A DNA stretch of 64,000 nucleotides, taken from the NCBI GenBank assembly GCA_963703385.1, contig OY969816.1, positions 2,294,001-2,358,000 of the forward strand, in the 5' to 3' direction. Positions 1 through 7,435 of this stretch are shown piece after piece; position 1 is the first letter of the stretch; every line of letters starts with the position of its first letter. The stretch comes from Rhodoblastus sp963703385. Its GTDB lineage: Bacteria; Pseudomonadota; Alphaproteobacteria; Rhizobiales; Beijerinckiaceae. Below the pieces are notes generated by a model. It worked only from the letters and a program-made list of their open reading frames with translations, made no database searches and was not told the DNA's origin. The position numbers were made by a program, and so were the translations under genes.

Positions 1-357
1 TCGAACCGGCTCGCCGCGATTCTCGCCGCGCTCACGATCACTCTCCCGGTCGTCGCCCTGACCTTTCACCTGCCGCGCGGCGGCGGCGCGTCGATCGCGC
101 TGCGCCTTGGCTGGTCGCTTTTCTCGGTCGGCTCCGATCTGGTCGCCAATCTGTGGCTGACCCGCAAATTCTGCGGCTGGCTCGACTGGTCGGGAGTCCC
201 CGCCTTTTTCCTCGCCGGCGCCGCGATCTCCTGGGCTTTCAGCATTTTTAACGCGAGCGTCGGGCTGGGGGACGATCTCACGCCGGCGCTGGCCGTCCCG
301 GCGGGGGGCGCCGCCGCGGCGCTTTACTGGCTTCTCGCCGGACGGCTGCGGTGTTGA
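1..357 (+). CDS. C-terminal part of an integral membrane protein
   Basis: The reading frame is open from the first base and ends with TGA at 355-357, giving 118 residues of the C-terminus. It is rich in Leu, Ala, Val, Phe and Trp. At least three hydrophobic stretches can be seen (near residues 5-22, 35-50 and 68-90), so this is the end of a polytopic inner-membrane protein. Charged residues are few and no catalytic motif is visible. The N-terminus lies outside the window, so the family cannot be assigned. The frame uses high-GC third positions like its neighbours, which supports it being coding. Confidence 0.6.
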   Translation, partial: SNRLAAILAALTITLPVVALTFHLPRGGGASIALRLGWSLFSVGSDLVANLWLTRKFCGWLDWSGVPAFFLAGAAISWAFSIFNASVGLGDDLTPALAVPAGGAAAALYWLLAGRLRC

Positions 358-465
358 GGATTTTTCGGCCCCGTTCCGGCGCGCCCTGCGCCTGCCGCAG
401 GCGCGCAATCGCCGGATTCGAGGCCGGCGCCCGCCGGCCCCGCCTGAGAAACGAAAGGTCAGGTC

Positions 466-1152
466 TCAACGACCGGCGGCGGCGCCGACAAGAACCGGAT
501 CGGCCCGATATTCGTCGGGATAAAGCCGCCGCAAGGCGGCGATCTTGGGCAGGTCGTTATAGACGATATAGGGATAATCCGGGTTGAGGGCCAAAAAATC
601 CTGGTGATGGGCCTCGGCCGGATAAAAAGTCTTGCCCGGCTCGATACGGGTGACGATCGGCGCGGCGAAGGCGTGGGCATGGTCGAGCTGGGCGATATAG
701 TCCCCGGCGACCTTGGCCTGTTCGGCGTCGCGCGGAAAGATCGCCGAGCGATATTGGCTTCCCGCGTCCGGCCCCTGGCGGTTCAACTCGGTCGGGTCAT
801 GCGCCACCGCGAAATAGATTTGCAGGATCCGCCCGAGGCTGATTTTCGCCGGGTCGAAGGTGACGGCGACCAATTCGGCATGTCCGGTGTCGCCCCGGCT
901 CGTCATATTGTAATGGGCGGTCGCCGCCGCGCCGCCGGCATAGCCGGAAATGGCGCGGGTCACGCCGTTCACATGCTGAAAGACGCCCTGCACCCCCCAG
1001 AAACAGCCGCCGGCGAGCACGATGGTTTCGGGCGCCTTATGCGCCGGCTCGTCCCGCGCCGGGGCCGGAATGGCGTGCGGCGTCCCGTCGGCCCGGACCA
1101 GGGAGGCGGAAGCCGCCAGCGCGAGCGCCGCCGACAGCATCCCGGCGGCCAA
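466..1152 (-). CDS. msrA: Exported peptide-methionine (S)-S-oxide reductase MsrA
   Basis: Reduces the S-epimer of methionine sulfoxide in proteins. The catalytic motif GCFWG is clear near residue 50, and the MsrA features GYAGG, GHAE, HDPT and QYRS follow. GCFWG holds the only cysteine, so this is a one-Cys enzyme without resolving cysteines and needs an outside reductant; the DipZ-like protein just upstream in the operon is the obvious candidate. The N-terminus is a hydrophobic leader ending near SLVRA. In-frame starts are TTG at 1152 or ATG at 1140, neither with a clear Shine-Dalgarno site. A better start, ATG at 1174 after GAGAGGGGAA, lies in another frame and would supply a basic RR leader if one base near 1141-1143 were removed. 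Confidence 0.9.
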   Translation of the reverse strand: MAAGMLSAALALAASASLVRADGTPHAIPAPARDEPAHKAPETIVLAGGCFWGVQGVFQHVNGVTRAISGYAGGAAATAHYNMTSRGDTGHAELVAVTFDPAKISLGRILQIYFAVAHDPTELNRQGPDAGSQYRSAIFPRDAEQAKVAGDYIAQLDHAHAFAAPIVTRIEPGKTFYPAEAHHQDFLALNPDYPYIVYNDLPKIAALRRLYPDEYRADPVLVGAAAGR

Positions 1153-1188
1153 AACACGGTTTGAAGGAACTCATGGTCGGTTCCCCTC

Positions 1189-2994
1189 TCAACCAAAGGT
1201 GAAGGCATAGGCGCGCACGCCCGGATCGAGGAACTCGATCCGGAACAGGCGGTCGCGAATCTCGCCGGTCTGGCGGACGAACTGGTACAGCCGCTCGGTC
1301 GTCACCGTCCCCTGCCCTTGGGCGTCCGCATCGGCGCCATGCGCGTCGCCGGGCGCGGCGCCGTCGATCGTCAGCTTGAAGCGTACCGGCTTGCCCTCGG
1401 GGCCGGGACCAAGCACCAGATGGAGGTCGCGGGCGTGAAACCGAAAAGCAATGGCCCCGCCCGTCTTATCGAGTTCGGCGCGCTCCTGGCCGATGGCCCA
1501 ATCGCCGGCGAGGCTCCACTGGTTGAGCTTGAGATCGGCGCCTTGGTAAACATGGCTGTTATCCGGGACGGCGCCGCCGGGCGAGGCGAAATTCTCGGCG
1601 CGGCCATAGCCGATATAGGTTTCCTCCGAGCGGACATCGGCGAAATCAGGCGCGGCTTCAGCGCCGGTCGCCTTGTCCTCGACGGCCTTGGTCGGCGTGA
1701 CCAGGGCCCCGGCCTCGGCCAGCAATTGCTGGATGACCTTTTCGGTTTCGCCGTAATCGCCCTCGCCGAAATGCTGGTGGCGCAGGTGGCCTCGTGCGTC
1801 GACAAGATATTCCGCCGGCCAATATTGATTGTCGAAGGCCCGCCAGATCGCGTAATCGTTGTCGATCGCCACCGGATAGTCGATGTGCAGGTCCGCTGTC
1901 GCGCGCTTCACATTGGCGATGTCGCGCTCGAAGGCGAATTCGGGCGCGTGAACGCCGATCACCACCAGACCCTTGTCGCGGTATTTTTCGGCCCAGGCCC
2001 TCACATAGGGCAAGGTGCGCAGGCAGTTGATGCAGGAATAGGTCCAGAAATCGACCAGCACCACCTTGCCCTTCAAGGCGGCGAGGGTCAGAGGTGGCGA
2101 ATTGAGCCAGGCGACCGCGCCATTCAGCGCCGGCGCGGGGCCTTCATCGGGCAGGGCCGGCGAGATGAGCGCGGGTTCAACCCGGGCTGCGCCGGACTCG
2201 CCGGCCTTCATCATCATCGTGCCTTCGCCCGGCGCCATGACGGCCGAGGTTTTGCGGCCGTCGCCGGCATGCGCGGGAGAATAGCCGAATTTGTCGAGCA
2301 GCGCCTGCTCCCACTTGTCGGTGCTCGCCAGCGACAGATTGGCGAGAAAGCCGGTATCGGCGCCCAGAGCGATTGCAACGACAGCCGCCAGAACCGCGGC
2401 GCCAAAGCCGCGCCGCGCCCATTCGCCAAGCCCGAGCCCGCGTTTCATGGCGGCGAAAACCTTGCCGCCGACGAGCAACGCGAGCGCAAGCGACGTCGCC
2501 GCGCCGAGGCCATAGGCCAGAAGCAGCAGCGAGGTTCCGACACTCGCGCCGTTCAGCGCCGCGCCGGTGAGGATGATTCCGAGAATAGGACCCGCGCAGG
2601 GCGCCCAGAGCAGGCCCGTCGCGACGCCGAGCAGCAGGGCGGCGCCGGCTCCGCCCGCCTCTTCCGCTTGTTGGGAAAGCCGCCCGCCGAGCGCGACCAG
2701 CGGCGCGGAAATGCGTTCCGCAAGGCCAGGCCACAGCAGAGCGAGGCCGAAAAACGCCATCACCGCCAAGGCCAGATCGCGGCCGATGGAATTGGCGTGG
2801 GCCGCCCAGCCGCCGCCGACGGCGGCGAACGTGGCGACCAGCGCGAAAGTCGCGGCCATGCCGAGCAGCATCGGCAGGCCGCGCTGCTTGAAGGATTGCC
2901 CGGCCCCCGCGAAGACGAAGGGCAGGACCGGGAGGATGCACGGGCTGGCGATCGTCAGCGCGCCGCCGGCGAAGGCAAGCAGGAGGAGCAGCAT
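1189..2994 (-). CDS. dipZ: DipZ-like transmembrane thiol-disulfide carrier with thioredoxin domain
   Basis: A 601-residue, three-part protein. Residues 1-235 are a CcdA/DsbD-beta-like membrane domain of about six helices, with the paired motifs SPCILPVLPF and WAPCAGPILG whose cysteines carry electrons across the membrane. Residues about 290-440 are an exported thioredoxin/AhpC-like domain with active site SCINC. The C-terminal 150 residues match the beta-rich domain of the DipZ family. It should move reducing power from cytoplasmic thioredoxin to the periplasm. It starts 1 bp after the msrB stop codon and precedes msrA, so translation is probably coupled and the likely clients are the two Msr enzymes. 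A role in cytochrome c maturation is possible, but no ccm genes are nearby. Confidence 0.88.
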   Translation of the reverse strand: MLLLLLAFAGGALTIASPCILPVLPFVFAGAGQSFKQRGLPMLLGMAATFALVATFAAVGGGWAAHANSIGRDLALAVMAFFGLALLWPGLAERISAPLVALGGRLSQQAEEAGGAGAALLLGVATGLLWAPCAGPILGIILTGAALNGASVGTSLLLLAYGLGAATSLALALLVGGKVFAAMKRGLGLGEWARRGFGAAVLAAVVAIALGADTGFLANLSLASTDKWEQALLDKFGYSPAHAGDGRKTSAVMAPGEGTMMMKAGESGAARVEPALISPALPDEGPAPALNGAVAWLNSPPLTLAALKGKVVLVDFWTYSCINCLRTLPYVRAWAEKYRDKGLVVIGVHAPEFAFERDIANVKRATADLHIDYPVAIDNDYAIWRAFDNQYWPAEYLVDARGHLRHQHFGEGDYGETEKVIQQLLAEAGALVTPTKAVEDKATGAEAAPDFADVRSEETYIGYGRAENFASPGGAVPDNSHVYQGADLKLNQWSLAGDWAIGQERAELDKTGGAIAFRFHARDLHLVLGPGPEGKPVRFKLTIDGAAPGDAHGADADAQGQGTVTTERLYQFVRQTGEIRDRLFRIEFLDPGVRAYAFTFG

Positions 2995-2995
2995 G

Positions 2996-3454
2996 TCACG
3001 CCGCCTTGAACTTGAGCGCCAGGCCGTTCATGCAATAGCGCAGACCGGTCGGCTTGGGGCCGTCATTGAAGACATGGCCGAGATGGCCGTCGCAGCGCCG
3101 GCAGCTCACCGCCGTGCGAACCATGCCGAAGGAGCGGTCTTCCCGCTCGCTCACGGCATGGGGAAGCGGCGCCCAGAAACTCGGCCAGCCGGTGCCGCTG
3201 TCATATTTGGTCGCCGAGGAATAGAGATCGAGATCGCAGCCGGCGCAGGCGAACACGCCCTTGCGGCTTTCGTGCAGGAGCGGGCTGGTGAAGGCGCGCT
3301 CGGTGCCGTCGCGGCGCAGGATTTCGAACTGGTCGGGCGTGAGGATCTTGCGCCATTCGGCGTCGCTGCGGACCAGTTTTTCGTCCGCGCGCGCGGCGCT
3401 GGCAAGAAGCGCGGCGCAGCCGAACAGGCCGAAAGTCTCGCGACGGGTGAACAT
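2996..3454 (-). CDS. msrB: Exported peptide-methionine (R)-S-oxide reductase MsrB, Tat signal
   Basis: Reduces the R-epimer of protein-bound methionine sulfoxide. The 152-residue protein opens with a twin-arginine leader (TRRETFGLF, then a hydrophobic run ending ASAARA), so it is probably exported folded. Zinc-binding pairs CAGC and CRRC, the motif SGTGWPSF and the catalytic motif RYCMNG are all present. The ATG at 3454 was chosen because it begins exactly at the Tat leader; a 13-residue upstream extension is unlikely. First gene of a msrB-dipZ-msrA operon: its stop is separated from the dipZ ATG by one base. Together the three genes form an exported methionine-sulfoxide repair unit. Confidence 0.93.
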   Translation of the reverse strand: MFTRRETFGLFGCAALLASAARADEKLVRSDAEWRKILTPDQFEILRRDGTERAFTSPLLHESRKGVFACAGCDLDLYSSATKYDSGTGWPSFWAPLPHAVSEREDRSFGMVRTAVSCRRCDGHLGHVFNDGPKPTGLRYCMNGLALKFKAA

Positions 3455-3554
3455 GGGCTTTCTCCGGAGAGCTGGCGTTTCGCACATCCGCAATACGCGC
3501 GCCGCCGCCCTTCGTTACGGTCTTACGCCAAAGATTCTCAACCGGATCAAACAT

Positions 3555-3848
3555 TCAGACGGTGGGATGAATGGCGAAGCCGCCGCTTTCCGGCGGCCCG
3601 CCATCCTCGACCGCCCGCACGCCGCGCACTTCCGCCAAGGCTGGGCCGGCGCGCAGGGCCTCGACCAAAGCGTCGAGATTGCGCGCCGCGCCGCTGGCGC
3701 GGACCTCGACCGAGCCGTTCGAGCGGTTGCGCGCCCAGCCGGAAAGCTGGAGGCGCGAGCCGGCGCGGCGCGCGAATTCGCGATAGCCGACGCCCTGGAC
3801 CCGGCCCTCGACGAAAATATGCAGCGTTTTCGGCGCGTCCTCGGTCAA
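3555..3848 (-). CDS. acyP: Acylphosphatase
   Basis: Hydrolyses the carboxyl-phosphate bond of acylphosphates. The signature GRVQGVGYREFARRAG carries the phosphate-binding arginine, and GWARNRSNGSVEV carries the catalytic asparagine, both at the usual spacing. No ATG is available: TTG at 3848 gives 97 residues, close to the usual 90-100, while TTG at 3905 adds a 19-residue tail that matches nothing expected, so 3848 is preferred. It lies about 100 bp upstream of msrB on the same strand and could belong to the same transcript, though nothing links the functions. Confidence 0.85.
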   Translation of the reverse strand: MTEDAPKTLHIFVEGRVQGVGYREFARRAGSRLQLSGWARNRSNGSVEVRASGAARNLDALVEALRAGPALAEVRGVRAVEDGGPPESGGFAIHPTV

Positions 3849-4123
3849 GGTCTCAAGCCCCGTCGCACCGGCGCGATTATGACGTCGCGTTGGAGCTTCG
3901 CGCAAGCCTCGCCGCGTTTCGTTCTACGATCCCGTCGGCGAAGTCGCATTCGGCTTCACGATGGGCCGAAAAGGAACCGCAAGACCCGTTCGTCTTCTCA
4001 CCGGATGACCTTCGATCGCCGCCGGACGCGAAGCCGAATTTGATTTGAATCAATATTCGGCGCCTGAAATGGACCTAAAAGCGGCAGTAGACTTATACAA
4101 TAGATATAGGTTTCGTCGGTATC

Positions 4124-4541
4124 ATGAGACTCAACGCCGCAACCAATGGCGCCATGCGCATCCTGATGGCCTGCCGGGCCGATCGCCCGCTGTCCATGCC
4201 CGGAAATGGCGCGGCGCCTCGGCCTGACCGAGGCTTTGGTCCTGAAAACCTGCAATGAACTGATGCAGGCGGGTTATCTGATCGGGCAGCGCGGGCCGCG
4301 CGGCGGCTATCGGCTGGCGAAGGCGCCGGAGAAGATCAACGCCGTCGAAATTATCGATCTGTTCGAGCCGCAGGAAAATCTCTTTCCCTGCCGTCTTCAT
4401 CAGGACGGCGAGTGCCGTATCGTGACCCTGTGCAAGCTGCGCTCGGCCTGCGAGGCGGCCTATGCCGCGTTTCGCCAGGAACTGGCGCGTCTGACCGTCG
4501 CCGATCTCGCCCTCGACCTCCCCGACGATCGCGCGGCTTAA
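4124..4541 (+). pseudogene. Rrf2-family regulator broken by a one-base insertion
   Basis: From ATG 4124 the frame reads MRLNAATNGAMRILMACRAD, a normal Rrf2 N-terminus, and then derails. From about 4203 a different frame continues with ARRLGLTEALVLKTCNELMQ and RGPRGGYRLAKAPEKI, a normal wing-helix region. Removing one G near 4200 (CCCGGAAATG) joins the two as MPEMARRLGLTEA. The C-terminal half has cysteines spaced C-x5-C-x5-C, as in iron-sulfur-binding members of the family (IscR, NsrR). The gene is convergent with nsrR. It is either a genuine pseudogene or a sequencing error. The AT-rich run at 4091-4110, just upstream, may hold its promoter. Confidence 0.8.
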
Positions 4542-4642
4542 AGCGCGATCGCAAGTCATCGAGTTCGAACGCGCTCCGTTATCTCATTGTTTTGACGCAT
4601 ATTCTTGTCAGAAAAGCCTATCAACTTTTCGGGAATAGGCTC
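4540..4642. repeat. Dispersed palindromic repeat, copy 1
   Basis: About 100 bp shared with 19698-19796 and 48416-48515. Two modules are seen: a pair of GCGC-containing arms around GAGTTCGAACGCGCTCC, and a hairpin formed by GACGCATATTC...GAAAAG and CTTTTCGGGAATA. It lies between the convergent Rrf2 remnant and nsrR and overlaps the nsrR stop by two bases. Resembles REP-type elements of Hyphomicrobiales. Confidence 0.75.
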
Positions 4643-5108
4643 AGGCCACAGCCCGCGCGCAAGTTGCGGCAGGCGGCTGAAGCGCGAGCGCGTCGAGCAA
4701 ATCGTCGCCATTCGCCGTGATGTCGGCCAGGGAAAAGCCGTCGAGGGCGTTCAAGAAAACCTCCGTCGCCCGCAACAGGGCCGGGCGCAGCCGGCAGCGC
4801 GCGACCAGGGGGCAGGTCGTGTTTTCGGCGTCGAAACATTCGACCACGTCGAAACCTTCCTCAGTGCGGCGAACCACGTCGCCGACCGAGATCAATTCCG
4901 CCTTGCGCGCAAGCCGGAAACCGCCGCCATTGCCGCGAATGGTCTCGATATAGCCCCATTGGCCGAGCCGATGGACGCAGCGGGTCAGATGCGCCTTGGA
5001 GATGCCGAAGGCGTCGGCGACATCGCCAATGGTGGTCAGCGCAGGCTGGCGCGCGGCGGCCACCATCAAGACCCGCAAGGTGAAATTGGAATAGCTCGTC
5101 AGTTTCAA
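4641..5108 (-). CDS. nsrR: NsrR-type nitric-oxide-sensing Rrf2 repressor
   Basis: A 155-residue Rrf2-family repressor. The helix-turn-helix region (MKLTSYSNFTLRVLM, then FGISKAHLTRCVHRLGQWGY) and wing (RGNGGGFRLAR) are typical. The segment ECFDAENTTC followed by PLVARCRL supplies the three cysteines that bind the iron-sulfur cluster in NsrR proteins, in the usual ECFD...TCP...CRL context. NsrR normally represses NO-detoxification genes until nitrosylated. No NO reductase or flavohaemoglobin gene is in the window, so its targets lie elsewhere. An orphan histidine kinase gene lies 117 bp upstream on the same strand. Confidence 0.88.
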   Translation of the reverse strand: MKLTSYSNFTLRVLMVAAARQPALTTIGDVADAFGISKAHLTRCVHRLGQWGYIETIRGNGGGFRLARKAELISVGDVVRRTEEGFDVVECFDAENTTCPLVARCRLRPALLRATEVFLNALDGFSLADITANGDDLLDALALQPPAATCARAVA

Positions 5109-5121
5109 GGCGGAACCGTTC

Positions 5122-5141
5122 GACAGGCGTTTCAGCCTGTC
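5122..5141. promoter_or_regulatory. Inverted repeat in front of nsrR
   Basis: Perfect 7-bp arms GACAGGC and GCCTGTC around a 6-bp spacer, 13 bp upstream of the nsrR ATG. It could be an operator for autoregulation or a small hairpin at the end of the upstream kinase transcript. It does not match the well-known NsrR half-site, so the assignment is weak. Confidence 0.3.
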
Positions 5142-5224
5142 AGTCTATTCCTTTCCGCGCGGCGAAAAAAGCAGATCGGCGGCGGCGCGGCGGAATGCCG
5201 CGCCCCGCCAGGGCGGCCTGAACG

Positions 5225-6571
5225 TCACAAACCGTGGCCGGGCTCCGGCGGGCGCAAAGGCAGGGCCGCTTCGATCAGGCCGCCGCCGCCCGGCGCCTCG
5301 CCGAAACTCAGACGCCCGCCAAGGCCCTGCACCCGTTCGCGCATCCCGGTCAGGCCCAGCCCGGCGGGCCTGGCAGGGTCGATGCCGATCCCGTCGTCCT
5401 GGACGCGAACGCGGATTTCCGGCGGCGAACCGGCGCGCGACAGCGCGATCGAGGCATGGCGCGCCCGGGCGTGGCGAAAGATATTGGTCAACGCTTCCTG
5501 GACCAACCGGTAGAGCGCCAGCCCGACCCTCGGATCGGGCGGATCGAGGTTTTGCGGCAGGCGCAATTCGAGGTCGACGCCGGGTTCGGTCTCGCGCCAA
5601 TTCTCCACCAGGATTTTCAACGCCTCGAACAATCCCAGATCGTCGAGCGCCGGCGGGCGCAACTGCCGCAGAATGCGCTTGTTGTGGCCCTGCAAGGCCT
5701 CGATCTGCCCGCGGATCGCGCCGACCCGGCGTTCCAGCTCATCCAGTGCGGCGCCGTTCAGGCTGGATTCGAGCACGCTGGCGTTGGCGCGAAGCGCGAA
5801 GAGATAGGGCCCGATCTCGTCGTGCAATTCGCGCGCGATTCGCTTGCGCTCGTCCTCCTGTGCGTTCATCAGGCGCTGGACCAGGGCGCGATTGGCCTCC
5901 GAAAGGCTTTGCAGCGCCGCCGCGAGCGCGTTGATCTTGGCGCAGAGGTCACGGAATTCGGGCGATCCCGCAGCCTCGACCCGCGTGCGGTAGTCGCCGT
6001 CGCGCAAGGCGCCGAGCGCGCCGGCGCAATCCGCCAGGGGACGAAGCGTGCGGCCCAGGATGAAGCTCGCGCCGATCAGCGCGGCGAGCGCGATGGCGCC
6101 GCCGGTGAGCGCCAGATTGCGCACATCCTGCCAGACCTCGTTGACCTCGTCGGCGGGATCGCTGGCGATGACAATGTCGCCGAATTTGCGGCCGTCGATC
6201 GTCGCCGGCAGGACGACCACACTGGTCCGGGCGTGGATGAGGGCGTCGAACCAGGCCGGGGATTGACGCCGCGCGTCGTCCCGCGCCAGCGCGGCGGCCT
6301 CTTCCCGAGCGGCGTCCTCGACGAAAACGACCCGGACATGGCGCAGCAAGTCGAGGCTGCGCGCAAGCTTGACGAGACTTAGCCGCGGATCGTCCGCGCC
6401 ATGGAAATTGGCGAGGGCCGCCTCGACGAAATCGCGCGTCACCCGGGTCATGGCCGCGCTTTCGGCCTGAACGCGGGCGCGGGCGTTGATCGCCATGCGG
6501 CCGATATCGGCGGCGAGGCCGAAAATCAGGAGCAGGCCGAAAAGCAGATCGATGCGGATCTTGAGCGACAT
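5225..6571 (-). CDS. Orphan NarX/NreB-type sensor histidine kinase
   Basis: A 448-residue membrane sensor. Two hydrophobic helices (residues about 8-27 and 165-185) flank an exported domain of roughly 130 residues, followed by HAMP-like sequence, a HisKA_3 dimerisation region with ERKRIARELHDEIGPYL (phospho-accepting His), and a HATPase domain with EALTNIFRHA and DDGIGI. The start at 6571 is chosen because the first helix begins right after it; the long upstream extension is low-complexity and non-homologous. HisKA_3 kinases usually pair with a NarL/LuxR-type regulator, yet none is adjacent. The signal is unknown. Confidence 0.85.
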   Translation of the reverse strand: MSLKIRIDLLFGLLLIFGLAADIGRMAINARARVQAESAAMTRVTRDFVEAALANFHGADDPRLSLVKLARSLDLLRHVRVVFVEDAAREEAAALARDDARRQSPAWFDALIHARTSVVVLPATIDGRKFGDIVIASDPADEVNEVWQDVRNLALTGGAIALAALIGASFILGRTLRPLADCAGALGALRDGDYRTRVEAAGSPEFRDLCAKINALAAALQSLSEANRALVQRLMNAQEDERKRIARELHDEIGPYLFALRANASVLESSLNGAALDELERRVGAIRGQIEALQGHNKRILRQLRPPALDDLGLFEALKILVENWRETEPGVDLELRLPQNLDPPDPRVGLALYRLVQEALTNIFRHARARHASIALSRAGSPPEIRVRVQDDGIGIDPARPAGLGLTGMRERVQGLGGRLSFGEAPGGGGLIEAALPLRPPEPGHGL

Positions 6572-6987
6572 TGGCGGAATCGTCGACGCCGGCCGGGGCG
6601 AAGTCAAGGGCGGCCGCATGGCCCCGCGCATCCTTGAGGGCGAGGAGGCGCTGGCCGGCGCCCGCCTCGGTCTCTTGCCCGCGGTTCTGGCGGGCGGTGA
6701 TTGCGGGTCGAACCGGGAACATGGGCGGCCAATCCTCGAACCGCTTGATGACGACCTTCCTCGACCTTCAGCTTGACCGCTGTCCGGCAGACCCAGGCCC
6801 AACGCCCGATCTTCCGTGCGAATCTGGACCGTCGCCGCCCGATTTTTCTTGCCCTTGCCTTCGCGGCGCGCTATCGAAAACATGAATAATCGCGTAAATA
6901 TGAATAAGCGCGGATAAGGCCGCCCGGCGGGCCCAGTGGGGTGGCCATAATAGGTAAGACGCCCGCTTTTTGGGGACATGCCGGATC
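6572..6987. other. Intergenic region with a direct repeat upstream of arsR
   Basis: No convincing gene. About 90 bp before the ArsR start an ATGAATAA[T/G]CGCG motif occurs twice, at 6882 and 6900, 18 bp apart and thus on nearly the same helix face. The surrounding 6880-6915 is AT-rich compared with its neighbourhood. This is a plausible operator/promoter for the regulator, or for the divergent kinase gene; inference only. Confidence 0.35.
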
Positions 6988-7350
6988 ATGCCGTTAGCGT
7001 CTAAAAAGCCCTCGTGCGCCGATGAGGCCAGGCCTCTGGCGTCGGTCGACGCGGCTGCGCTTTCCGACGCCGCGGAACAGGCCAGCGAGTTCCTGAAATC
7101 GCTCGCCAATCCTGTGCGGCTGCGGATTCTTTGCCTGCTGGCGCAAGGCGAATCGCCGGTAGGCGACATAGCGGAAAAGCTCTCCGCGCGGCAAAGCCTG
7201 ATCTCCCAGCACCTCGCCCTGCTCCGCAAGGACGGTCTCGTCCGGCCGCGCCGCGACGGCCAGACCATCCGCTACGCCCTGGCCGACGAAAAGGCGGAGC
7301 GGCTGATCGGCGTGCTGTATGAATCCTTCTGTCCGGTGAAGAAGGACTGA
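6988..7350 (+). CDS. ArsR-family repressor, probable sulfide/persulfide sensor (BigR/SqrR/YgaV type)
   Basis: A 120-residue winged-helix repressor. LKSLANPVRLRILCLLAQGE and the recognition helix SARQSLISQHLALLRKDG are typical of ArsR/SmtB. One cysteine sits in RILCLLAQ and a second in YESFCPV near the C-terminus, the positions used for a tetrasulfide or disulfide switch in BigR, SqrR and YgaV. A third cysteine (PSC) lies in the N-terminal tail. There is no CxCxxC arsenic site. ATG 6988 is preferred over TTG 6970. It sits 85 bp upstream of a pirin gene on the same strand, so co-regulation is plausible. Confidence 0.82.
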   Translation: MPLASKKPSCADEARPLASVDAAALSDAAEQASEFLKSLANPVRLRILCLLAQGESPVGDIAEKLSARQSLISQHLALLRKDGLVRPRRDGQTIRYALADEKAERLIGVLYESFCPVKKD

Positions 7351-7435
7351 CAATTTGCATTCGTGCAAGGACTGAACGGGCGTTCTTGTCACCCGCCATG
7401 GGAGCCACGACGTCTCCGCGCAAAGGAGACAGCCC

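Noticed and set aside
1318..3009. Long plus-strand open frame opposite dipZ
   Set aside because: It is the antisense shadow of a well-supported gene in GC-rich DNA; the translation is rich in Arg/Gly/Ala and matches no family.
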